Below are positions 42,027 to 53,000 of a stretch of DNA of 64,000 nt, piece by piece. The translations under genes were made by a program, and so were the position numbers. Source of the DNA: Isochrysis galbana (lineage: Eukaryota; Haptophyta; Isochrysidales; Isochrysidaceae); NCBI GenBank assembly GCA_018136815.1, contig CM030934.1, positions 5,417,318 to 5,481,317 of the forward strand, in the 5' to 3' direction. A model generated the notes under the pieces. The model was given only the letters and a program-made list of their open reading frames with translations. It searched no databases and was not told the DNA's origin. Each line of letters starts with the position of its first letter. Positions within the stretch are counted from its first letter, which is position 1.

Positions 42027-43944
42027 TCATCGCCAGTCCTTTCTGTAGTGCTGCCCCTTGTCGTCCCAGTACGAGTTGTATCCAGAGCCATCTCCCCTCC
42101 TCTCCTCCTTCACTTTATTGGGAATCTTGGAGATGGTCTTGCCAGCACCTAGACATTGGCAATGCAGGCGAGGAGAGGGATGGGAGGCGTCATTGATGCC
42201 ACTCACCAAGGCTGGGTCAATACTGGTGAAGCAGATGCAACCTAGTGGAGCCCACTCGGTCCAAAAGAAGAGAAGGTCAAACTCATCTGCTTTGGCAAAA
42301 AGCGATGCACGGCCCGAGCGAGCTCATCACCGCTCCACGTCTCACAGAAAAGCCGTGACCAGGGTGGTGTCCGCTTCGTCTGATGCAACGCATGTTGTTC
42401 CAAGGGAGCACAAGTACATACTCTACGCTATGCGCCTCTTTGGCAGGCATGTGCCCGGTGTCGACAACCCCCAGCCCGACGCACCATTCCAGGCGCGCCA
42501 TCCGGCGACCCGCTTCTGTCGGCTCTTCTCCCACATTTTTTGTTCCTTCTTTTGCAAAGCTTCCAAAAACTCGCGTTCGGCCGCCTCCTCCTTGGCTCGC
42601 TTTTGCATTTGCTTGTCACGTTCCTAGAGACGAAAGCACGTGAGAGCCGATTGGTCGAGTAGATGCGTTCCACGATGGGAAGCCCGCCACACTTCCGACG
42701 CACAAGGACGCAGTCACGGGCGCGCTGAGGTGCGGCTACGAGCCGGCAGCGAAGGTGAGCATGTGTTCGCACCTCGAGCATTTTCTTGCGTTGCTCAAAC
42801 TCAGCAAACATGCGGGAGATCATGATCTTGATGTTGAGGGTAAGCGTGGCCGGATCATCCTCGGGCACCACTTCAGGAGCGCCGTCTTTGCGCAAGCGCT
42901 TCTTCTCCTTGGCGACCTGTGAGGGTTTCGTGGCAATGTGCGAGGGAGAGGCCTCGGTCGTTCACTGTGGAGTGAAGACGCACAGCTCATGCCGTGTACA
43001 CATCAACAGTGAGAACGAGGAGCACGGGTGGCAACAAACGTTCCCATCTAAGACACACAACACTCCACTACCCAACTCGCGTGCCCATGTCTGTGAGGAC
43101 CAACCCCATGCCTTGACTGCCGAGCCTACCTTTCGCTCCACCGCTTCCTGTGCCGCTGCACAGATGCGCGCGCAAAAGGCGAAGCGCTCGGGGTCCTCTA
43201 GACGATCATGCGCCTCTTTCACAATCTCGAAAGCCGGTTGGGCCAGCTCATTTCCGGGATTTTTGTCGGGGTGGACCTACATCCGATCAGAGTGGCAAGG
43301 GAGTTGGATGCCAGCAGCAACTTGGTATTGCGCGCGAGATCATTCGGACCATCGCTAGTATCGCTAGTGGTGGAGGCCTACCTGCACTGACATGCGCCTA
43401 TATGCTCTCTTCACATCCTCCACTGTCGAAGTGTGTGGTAACCCCAGCACTTCAAAGGGATTCATGTTGAAATACTTAGCACCAGGGCGGAAGAGCCGCG
43501 CAATCTGATCAGAGCCCGACAATTTCTCCGCGTCGTGCACCGTCTTGACCTGTGGTGATGGAATGCGGTGGATCCTGAGAAAAGCCCGCTGGTGTGGGAG
43601 GGAGGGAGGCTGGGCAAGAGCGAGAGCGGGTGAGAGTGAGAGACAGAGACCAGGAGAGGGAGGGCTGGGCAAAGGGCAAGAGGAAAAGTGGCAAGAGGCG
43701 TGAGGAAGAGAGTGCGATGGAGATGGAGATAGAGAGGCAAGTGATAGAGGTCAAGGGAAGAATAGGGGAAGAAGATGGGAGGGATCAGCTGGCAGCATGT
43801 CGGCGGCGGCTGGCTGCGTCGCGGTTGACCAGACTGGAAGCATGGCACCTCTGAGAGAAAGGCCGCCATCTCCGCATCCATCTGCTCCTCCTGCTGCCCC
43901 GGCGGAACGAGGGTGACCGCGGTAGAGGAGGAAGCGCCGGCCAT
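42027..43944 (-). CDS. DNAJC8: DNAJC8-like spliceosomal J-domain protein, six exons
   Basis: Exons 43849-43944, 43382-43549, 43130-43276, 42773-42916, 42485-42623 and 42027-42148 join in phase to 271 residues, close to the 253 of human DNAJC8. DNAJC8 (SPF31) associates with the spliceosome and stimulates HSP70. The sequence follows the family throughout: LFRPGAKYFNMNPFEVLGLP, VEDVKRAYRRMSVQVHPDKN with the HPD triad at 90-92, FEIVKEAHDRLEDPE, VVPEDDPATLTLNIKIMISR and FAEFEQRKKMLEERDKQM. The C-terminal helix EFLEALQKKEQKMWEKSRQK is followed by VAGWRAWNGAGKTISKIPNK. The last intron splits a Gly codon and its removal restores this conserved join. Three exons begin with GTC after AG. Expression is presumably constitutive. 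Confidence 0.93.
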
Positions 43945-45600
43945 CGCGCCGCGCGAGGAAAAAGGAAGACTGCGCCTACTCCGTACCTAGCCAATTCCTA
44001 GCACATTAGTTCTCCCCCTTGGTATTTTGGCCCATTAAAGCTTTGGGGCCTGAGTCACAAGCATTGTACTCAGCCCACATGTACTGCCCAGGCCTGCAAC
44101 CTAAGGGTTGGGCGGAATTGAAGCAGGTTGCGTCGTACAGGCATCACGTCTCAGGGCCTGTACGGACTGTCAATATTGGGCGATACTTAATCCCTGTCAT
44201 TTTGTTCTTGAAGGTCACCCAGGCCAAGAGCCCAAGCCCAAGGAACAAGGAACAAGGAAAGCCTTGTAGGAGAGAGCATGTTTGGGTCAAGGGCAAGCAC
44301 CCCTTGGAAGCTATCACCCAGGGGCATGCCATTGTCACTTGATAACGAGAAGAGAGACAGCCGTGCACGCCGTACGCCGTACGCCGTACTGCACTAGCAG
44401 CAAGCAAGCGGGTGCGGGTGCGCACACGTGGATCGGCGGCCGCTCACCGCTCACCCACCTCGCTCCTCCTATCACATGTACATCCTTGCGATGCGTGTGT
44501 GCTTGTGCCATGGCGCTGTGTGAGTCAATAAGCAATAAGAGGTAGAAAGAAAGAAAGAAGACAACAAACATTCACTACCACTACAAAAATCTATAAATCT
44601 ATCCCTGCTAGAGGAGAGGGTGCAACTTGAGGTTCCCTTTTTTTTACCCCCCCATTGCCATTTTCTACGCCTTATACAATTCTACCCCAAACATTCACCA
44701 CCCCCAATAAAAATGTGTCCCTAGATGCAAACGCATATGGATCCAATTGTTGCAGACGGGTCGCTGCTTGTCACGGGACAAACAAGGGGGTCGGCCGCGC
44801 GGATTGATTTCAAATAATAAAGAAGTCATCTTCATGTTTATCATCGCCTCAGGTAGCGCACCGAGGCCGGACCCCGGAAACCGACGAAGAAAAAGGAAAG
44901 AAGGGGGGCAGGGGAAGAGGTGGGGGGAGGGAAGACAAGGGCGGTGTAGATAGCAAGGGGGAGTCCCATAATTAGTAGGTGTGTAGCCCAGAATCTCCAG
45001 ATGTTCTTTTTTATACACCCAACCCCTAGGTAGCGCGGTAGCGCACGAGGGGACGGGCCGCAAGGCAGGTGGAAGGGTGGAAGGGGGGCGAGAGTAGCGG
45101 GCGTGGCTGCATAGTTAAGGTGCAGAGTCGCGCGCGCGGCGAGACTATTAAGAAGTTTTTTTAACTTCACCCATATTCCATATAATATTCCAAATTCCCG
45201 GCACATTCCCGGTTGCAGTTGCAAAAATTTCTTATTCAAAAACCGGGCGCAACTGCGCAACATAACCTTGTATCATGGCAACTTGCAACTCAAAGTTGCT
45301 CGTGTGCTCGTGCGATGTGCTCCCTCTCCATGAATCGTGTATGTAGCAATTGCTGGGGTGGTAGCGCGTTTGCACAGGAGTCCTACAGGAGTATAGGAGG
45401 GGATGGGGCGGGGGGGCGGGCGGACGCAGAGGGCGGCGGCGCGAGCCAAGAGCCAGGCTTGCAAGAGGTGTGGGGGCCGTGCCGACCCAAGCCGGCACCG
45501 CCGGCGCTCCGCCCTCCGCCCTCTCCTCGCTCTCTTTCTCCCCCTTCAGCTCCCTCACCCTCACTCCCGCTCTCGCGCGAGCTGCATCCCGTACATACGT
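43945..45600. other. Intergenic with repeat end at 44990-45165
   Basis: No gene is supported. At 44990-45165 the order GTAGCGCACGAGGGGACGGG, CAAGGCAGG, GCGGCGAGACTATTAAGAAG, TTTTTTT matches repeat ends at 11360-11490, 17440-17590 and 49660-49794, so a truncated R1-related element ends here. Confidence 0.45.
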
Positions 45601-45654
45601 AGCGGGGTATATTTTAGTAAAGACATCGGTACGAAGACACAGATATAGAGTGGG

Positions 45655-46015
<361 letters not shown>

Positions 46016-46062
46016 ACAGACGGCAGACGGCAAAAGAGACCGCGCGCCGCTCCTCCGCTACC

Positions 46063-48224
46063 ATGGTGCAGATGATAAACAGCCGGCTCATTTCATACGG
46101 CGTTCGCCAAGCTTTGTGGCTCGTGGCGCCCGCTGCCATCTCGGTCATCGGCCACCTGTGCTTCGCCTCGCTCCTCCTCGCCAAGTGGGAGGCCTTTGAA
46201 GAGCGCGAGGGAGGGCCACTTATTGCGGCCAACCTCTCAGCGCTCAACACAGGTGCGCCCGGAGTCGGACCCTCGTGGTTTTTAGTCTTCCTTCCAGCCT
46301 GGCTGGCGGAGGCCATGGTAATCTTGTCTTGTGTATGCGCACTCTATGGTTCGATGGGTGGCACCTCTATCAACCCGCGGATCGGCCACTTCAACGGGAT
46401 GATGCAGTCGACTCTTTCCGCCGCCTTTAAGTGGAATCTACTCAACCGGCTGGAGACTGCGTCTGGCTCATGGCTGCTGGTCTTCTGGCCGCTGTATGTA
46501 GCATTCGGAGTGCAAACATTGCTGCACGCGTGCAAGGAGGCGGACAATCGCAATCGGCGGCCAGGTTTCCCCTTCGCGGCATCGCACCTTCTCGCTATAG
46601 TCATCTCCTTCAAACTCAGCGGCATCTACTCGTATGATGAGGTCAGCTGGGCGAACGTATTGTGGCCGGTTTGGGGTATCGCATCTTTCTTCGGTGCGGC
46701 ACTCTTCGCTGCCATTTGTTGTGGGGTACCGATCTTGCTACGGCGGTGCGTCATCTCGCATCTCGCCTCGCTACTTTTGGTGCTCTTCGCCATCTTGCTC
46801 GCCTTCTTCATTCCAGCACTCGTCTTTGCAGTGAGACTGACCCTATGGTGAGGCGTATCTCCCCTTCTGCTGGACAAAGCGATGCATGTGTGGGACATAG
46901 CTGTACGTTTCGCATAGCTGCTCTGTGCGTGATGCAACATGCGTTGGCAGAGTCATCTGAGTTATTCAATTTTGGTGGCTCTTTCCCTGTTTTCACTCTC
47001 ACCTTCCTTCACATGGATAACGCGCTAGGCTCGACGGCGAGGCGAGCTTCACGGCCGCTCAGATTATTGGCCCGTATCTCGCCGCATTGATCCTTTTGCT
47101 CCTACTAATGCTGGGCGCTGCGGCGTTCATGGGCATCTCTTTCTCACTTCGGGCGGCGCGCGCAGCAAGCGATGACATCGATGAGGTGAGTACCCTTTGC
47201 AAACAACCTTTGACACTCAACCTGCGACGCTCGTCGGCCTCTGCTGAGCTGTTGAGATGCAGCTTATCCCATTAGTCAGGTCATTTTCTTGCTGGGTTCC
47301 CGCGCGTTATCAGACGCCCTCTCCCCACTCACTCAGGATTCAGAGGCGGAGCCACCGTCCGCTGACTCACTCCCGGGGATGTTCATCCGCGAGTCGTCCA
47401 CACTCTTCCGGCCGGTGGCTGGCCCGCCTAATCCAAATCAATTCTTGCGCCACCTCTCGGGAAGTTATGCGCGGCAGGCAGACCTTGATCACGATCAGCC
47501 AGGCAGCCGTGCCGTTGGCGCTCTCCCTGGCTCTGAACGCCAGGCGACCATTGGCCCCGGGGATCGCGTGAATGCGCAAGCGAATGACCACCTCTCTGAA
47601 GTGCACCATGACTTGTTCGTTGGGAATGCTGGCACACCAGAGGCTTCCCCCATGGCAGCCGGCGCGCTACTCCGTGGTTCCCGTCCTCAAGGCCGAACAT
47701 TAGTCGTCGATATATTGGACGAGGGTGATCTGGGCGAGAGTGTTGAGAACGATGGCCCCTCTGGAGCCTCTGCTTGTGGCTCTACGACGGGCGGTGGCTT
47801 TTTCTCGTTCGCTAGGTGCTCACTCGCTGGAAGTACACCCTGTTCTACGGGCCTCATGACCTCACCCGTGAGTGCCAGTGGAGCCGTAGCTAGCGGCGAG
47901 GCAACGGCTACTTTCGCCGCTCGCTCACGCCTCGCTCCCGGTTCTGCCAAGGGGAGTGGCGATGTCATGGACGACTTTAGTGCGGCAGATGGTGGCACGG
48001 ATGCAGGGTCCGAGCCAAGTGGTGGCCAATGTTGGATTTGCTTCACTGGTCCGCGCGAAGCCGTGTTGCTCCAGTGTGGTCATGGAGGGTTATGCTACCC
48101 GTGTGCCGAGCGTTGCTGGACGCTGAGGCCACGCGTGTGCCCACTTTGCCGTGAGAAGGTTACGGGCATTGTCAAAGTGGCGCCGAACCCGAGTGATCCA
48201 AATATCTACCTCACACAGCGATGA
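46063..48224 (+). CDS. TMEM185-like multi-pass membrane protein with C-terminal RING finger
   Basis: Exons 46063-46847, 47029-47185 and 47337-48224 join in phase to 609 residues; both introns have GTGAG donors (GTGAGG, GTGAGT). The first exon encodes several hydrophobic segments (for example WFLVFLPAWLAEAMVILSCV and LLLVLFAILLAFFIPALVF) in the pattern of the transmembrane Fragile-X-F/TMEM185 family; the second adds one more (LAALILLLLLMLGAAAFMG). A Ser/Gly-rich linker leads to a C3HC4 RING at 546-584: CWIC, QCGHGGLCYPCAERCW, CPLC. The RING suggests a membrane-anchored E3 ubiquitin ligase; substrates are unknown. Many algae and plants carry this fusion, animal TMEM185 does not. The ATG lies in ACCATGG, about 50 bases after a GA microsatellite. 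Confidence 0.88.
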
Positions 48225-49024
48225 GAAGCTCGCTGGATTCTTGGGATGCGCACGGGCTTTCTGTAGGGTCCGGCAGCGTTGTTGCAAGCTCGCGTGGCGA
48301 GGCGTGGCTCAATGCAGACCTCCGCTTTTGTGTAAGCACGACATTCGAGCACAACAAAGAACACACATGTGCTTGACGTGTTGTCTCCTGTCTACGTTGC
48401 AACTTTCCACCATGCTGCAAGTCTACGTGAAATTCCAGCATCGACGCTTCGGCGGTTACTTTGGTGCACTCACTAGTTGCTGCATCACCCTCCTACTATG
48501 GGACTCCTCAACTAGACCAATTGCGCTCCACTTCTTGCGGACCCATCATCTGTCGGAAGTGACTTGTCACTATGCTGTGTTGATGTGTGATGTGTGCCCT
48601 ACGTGGTGTGTGTGTGAATGTGCGTGCGCGTGCGCGTCGGTCATCTTGCCTTGGGTTTCGAGTTTTGCTCTCGCCTAGCGCTAAGCTGGTCTTGTTGCTT
48701 ATTTCACATTGAAAAAACATTTGACGTTTGAAGATGTCTTGCTGTTGCATTTGCATTGGCCCTTCACGGTGCGGCCAACTTGTGAAGCGCAAGTCTGTCT
48801 GTGGGCGTTAGGGCCGCCCTAACCTTGTCAGAGCAAGGCTGATCTCACCGTTGGAGATCGCCTGCGAGGGCGCGCCGGCAGCTAGCGCGGAACGCGGTTC
48901 TTGCGGGGAGTTCAAGTTCAAGGAGCTTTCCTCGGGACCGGGACCCATGTTGAATGTTGAATGTGAGCCTAAATGCATTGCAAACGAGGAACCGCGGAAA
49001 TGCGAATGATAATACAACTGAGCG
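48225..49024. other. 3' flank and repeat; 48828-48912 matches 33953-34037
   Basis: The first 600 bases are unique 3' flank with TG-rich stretches. Bases 48828-48912 are an inverted copy of 33953-34037. No gene is supported. Confidence 0.4.
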
Positions 49025-49042
49025 TTAGTACCACTACTCCCA

Positions 49043-49794
49043 ACTAAGTTTATACTTGGTTGACCCATGGGGGGGCACGAGCCCCCCCCTCTCTCCACTC
49101 CTCCCCTGCCATGGGGGAGGAACCACCCATCCTCCTGGCATGCCTGATGGCTTGCCAGGAGGCCACTGCCCTGCTGACCCACTCCCTCACTCACAGGCAC
49201 GCCTGATTCGCTCGTCCTGGCCAGTCGTGGCCAGCCCATTGCTCCAACCCCCCCTCCCCCCCTGGTCGACAGGCAGACAGGTGCAGCGTGGGGGCCCCTG
49301 AGGCTCGGGAGCGCCAGCGAGGGAGAGGCAGGGGAGGCCAGGGCCCAGCCCCAGCCTCCTCTGCCCCCTGAGCTGGCCTCCAGGAGCCTCCAGGTGTCGC
49401 CAGAGGGCAGCTGGAGGCCTGCCGCAGGCGCGCCATCGCGCGTGCCGCAGGAGAGGGGAGAGAGGGCGCGGAGAAGGGGTCGGGCGGAGCGAGAGCTCCG
49501 CTCACCGAAAAATTGGTTAGTCCCGCTCCTGTTTACAGGATGAGTCGGGACTGAAGCCGCCGCCCACTCGGAGACACAGGAGGAAGGGGGGGAAAGATCA
49601 CCGGGGGGTGGCGCGGGCCACCGGACCATATCTAAGCCCTTCACCCCTATCCCCCTAGTAGTGCACGTGGGGAGCCGCCTGATGGCGGGGGGAGAAGGGC
49701 CGGGGAGTGGGGGTGTAGAAAGTATGCTACGTACTATGTGTAGTAGGTAGTGGTTCCATTCGCCGCGAGTGCGGTAAGACTATTAGAAGGTTTT
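49043..49794 (+). mobile_element. Short retroposon (family R1), 752 bases, 18-base target duplication
   Basis: The element begins ACTAAGTTTATACTTGG and ends CTATTAGAAGG with a T run. It is flanked by TTAGTACCACTACTCCCA (49025-49042) and the same sequence with one change (49795-49812). It matches 16828-17590 along its length. It inserted into sequence resembling 9390-9420. Confidence 0.85.
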
Positions 49795-50049
49795 TTAGTG
49801 CCACTACTCCCACTAGCCCGGTACTATCACGACACCCCTCAGCGCACCTGCCCGCACGCCTTGAAGTGGTGGCACAGACGCATACACATACACATATGCA
49901 TCCCTACAAAGAACTATCAGTAAACTGATAGGGTCATGGAGCGCGCGCCGCCGCCCTCCCTCGCTGCCGCCGCCCTCGCCGCAATGGACGAAGCAATGAT
50001 GGACACGCCGCTGTCGCCGAAGCGACCGCGCCAGGACGACCCCCCCCAG
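49795..50049. other. Repeat-derived sequence with ATGGAGCGCGC start
   Basis: Bases 49800-49880 resemble 9400-9490. A hairpin CTATCAGT/ACTGATAG at 49914-49931 lies just before an ATG at 49936 that starts MERAPPPSLAAAALAA. Similar starts lie at 34766 and 61796. The frame runs toward the surface-protein gene and the N gap. Confidence 0.45.
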
Positions 50050-53000
50050 TCAGGTGGGCACAGAAGCCGGCGAGCCACGCCCGCGCATCACCACGAACGC
50101 NNNNNNNNNNNNNNNNNNNNNNNNNNNNNNNNNNNNNNNNNNNNNNNNNNNNNNNNNNNNNNNNNNNNNNNNNNNNNNNNNNNNNNNNNNNNNNNNNNNN
50201 CAAATCTCACGAATCGCGGGCTCGGCCGACCTGGGCAAGGGAGACTCAGGGAGTGGTGGCAATAAAGCGCCGGACGGCGGTGGCAGGCTATTCGATGGCC
50301 GAGAAGCGCCGGATGCCACGGCGGCTGTCGCAACCACCGAAGATTGATTCGGCGCGACAGTCTTGAATTTCTTCCGCCTCCGAGAAAGTGCATAAAGACC
50401 TGCAACAAGGAGGATGACAATGAAGAGAACTCCTACCCCGGCCCCAACCCCAATGGCGACCGCCGTCGATGGCGGGGCTGCGGGTGGAGCATTCAGCCGC
50501 ACGACTGTCATGAAGCCGAGTTCCGAAATCAGCGTTTGAGGTGCGGACAATCCACCCGTGCTCAATTGGCCTCGCTCAGCGGCAGATTGCAATGCAGCGG
50601 TGCCGTTCCGGGCGTCAGCTGCTGTGCCGTAAAGGAGGATTGCTGTGAAGATCGCGCTCCCAGCCTCCAGGCTCCACTCGGCAATGCCCGAGCCACAGTC
50701 GGCGCGACTAAAGTCAAGCACGTAGTTGAGGAGCACCGAGGCTACTTCCTGCACCTGCTCGATGTCCTCGCTATACGTGAGCATGGCACGCATTGCATAG
50801 CAATCATCGCTCACGGAGAAGGGGACGAGCGGCGGCGCAGGAGGCGACGGCGACGCCGAGGTCCAAATGCACTGATCACTCCTATGGTCGGTGACCTCAG
50901 AGTCATAATTAATGGCCCTGGGGTTGCCGCAGCCAACAACGCTCCGAATACACGACCCGTCGGTTTGAGACGCCTTTGGATTGAAATTGGCGGCTGCTGG
51001 CGACGTGCACCCGAGGGCGGTGCCAATGCAATTCACATTGACCGTTGCGTCTGGACGACTGTTTGCCACATTCGTGGGAGCCATGCACCCCTCGATCTTT
51101 GCAATGCACCAATTCCCGTTATCTGTGGTTGCGCGGGAGTCGTAATTCACTGCTGTAGGATCCATACACCCCTCGACGGCAACAACGCAGTCGGGCTCAG
51201 TGGCGTCAGCCACATACGTGTTGGCCGCCACTGCCCAAGGAGTGCTCAAGGTCGTATTCCAATGCCCGTACGGTAGCAGCCCGAGCGGCAGCCCACCAGC
51301 AAATTTAAGATTCTCCGGCGACGCGCCGCCGTTGGCAAAGACGGCGGTCTCGTTGTCGAGGCCAACGTAGAGCCGCTCATCCAAGCTACATCCAGTCACC
51401 TTGTGGATGCACATTCCCGCCTCCGTGGCCGCCGGGTTGAAATTGTAGGCGCCCGGCTCCATGCACCCTTCGGTTGGGTATTCGCAAGGACCAGATTGAA
51501 CGGCGTCAGGGTCGAAGTTGAGCGCCTCGGGGAAGAGGCAGCCCTTCCGAAAATCGGCCACGCTCTCGCAAGCCTGTGGCACGTGCACCTCGGCGAGAGG
51601 CGAATACTTGGGATCGGACGTGATCATGCACCCACCTTGCAGGAGCCGCCTATTGAAGTCAGGGTTGTGGTTTAGCGTGGTCACGGGAGAGCCTCGGGGG
51701 CAACGCCCGACCGGCAGTTCGAGAGACTCGCCTGCTTGCCCTCTCAGCCCCAGCAGACGTCCGCACTCGAGAGTACCAGAATCGGCTTGGAAGACTGTGC
51801 CACAGACTGTGGAGCCCTTCACATAACCACAACACATTGCGCCAACCTTCTCTCTTCTAGCATGCCGAATCCACTCGCACTGGGCATAGCCAAAAAGTGG
51901 GCCTGCTGACTCGCCCGAGCCCAGATCAGGCGTGGGATCGCTGATGGTGTTCATGATGAGCATCCCAGGGCTGATATCTTCCGTTCCGTCGTATAAGCGA
52001 AAGTTATCAGTATACATCACCTTATCGTCATTCAGGCTGTCGGTTGCAATGTGGAAGTCAGACGTGGGCGTATCAACGCCCCAGATGAAGTTTGCTGGGG
52101 CATGGCCACTACCCGCGTCTTCAAGACCAAGTCTCACGTCGAAAGGCTCAGGCACGCCATCAACCCACAGCATTGGCACAGCTTCGTTTAGCAGATTCGT
52201 CACGTACAGACACATCTTCTCGCAGCCCTCGACCGGGGGTGGCGGCAGTGGCGGAGGAGATGGGGGTGGGGACGGCGGCGGCGCTGGGGGCAATCCAGGT
52301 GGGGGAGGCGTCGACGGTGGCACCGGGGGAAACAAAGGAGGTGGCAGCGTGGGAGGCGGCGGGAAGAGCGGCGGTGATGCAGGCGGGGGAAGGGGCAACG
52401 GTGATGCGGGAGGGGGTGCAGTCGGCGGTGACGACGGTGGAGGTGGGGGGGGGGCTCCGGAGAGGGCGGTGGAGGCGGCGGCGGGTGGCCTGGGGGCGGC
52501 ATGAATGGAGGTGGGAAGGGTGGTGGAATAGGAGGCGGCGGGGATGGCGGCGGCGGGGACGGCGACGGCAGCAAAGGGGGCGGCGGCGAGGGCGGCGGAG
52601 GCAACCATGGTGGGGGCGGAGAAGGGGGCGGCGACGGAGGCATGCTAGGCGGCGGCGGGGAAGGAGGTGGTGGAAAAGGAGGTGGTGCTGGCCGCGGCGG
52701 CCGCGGCGGTGGGTATCCCGGAGGCGGTGAGGGCATTGGAGGCGGTGGAGAAGGGAAGGGGGGTGGAGGAGATGGGGAGGGTGGCGAAGGCGGGGGTGGG
52801 AATGGCGGAGGGGAGGGTGGAGGCGCAGGAGGCGGCTTCGATGGCGGGGGGGGTAGCGAGGGCGGAGGAGGCTTCGGCGGTGCTGGCGGAGGAGACAAGG
52901 GTGGCGAGGGCGGAGATGGCGGTGGGGGAGGAGGCAAGGGGGGAGGCGGGGGTGGCGGATCCATCGGGGGGCTCGCAGGTGGATTCGGCGGCGACGGCGG

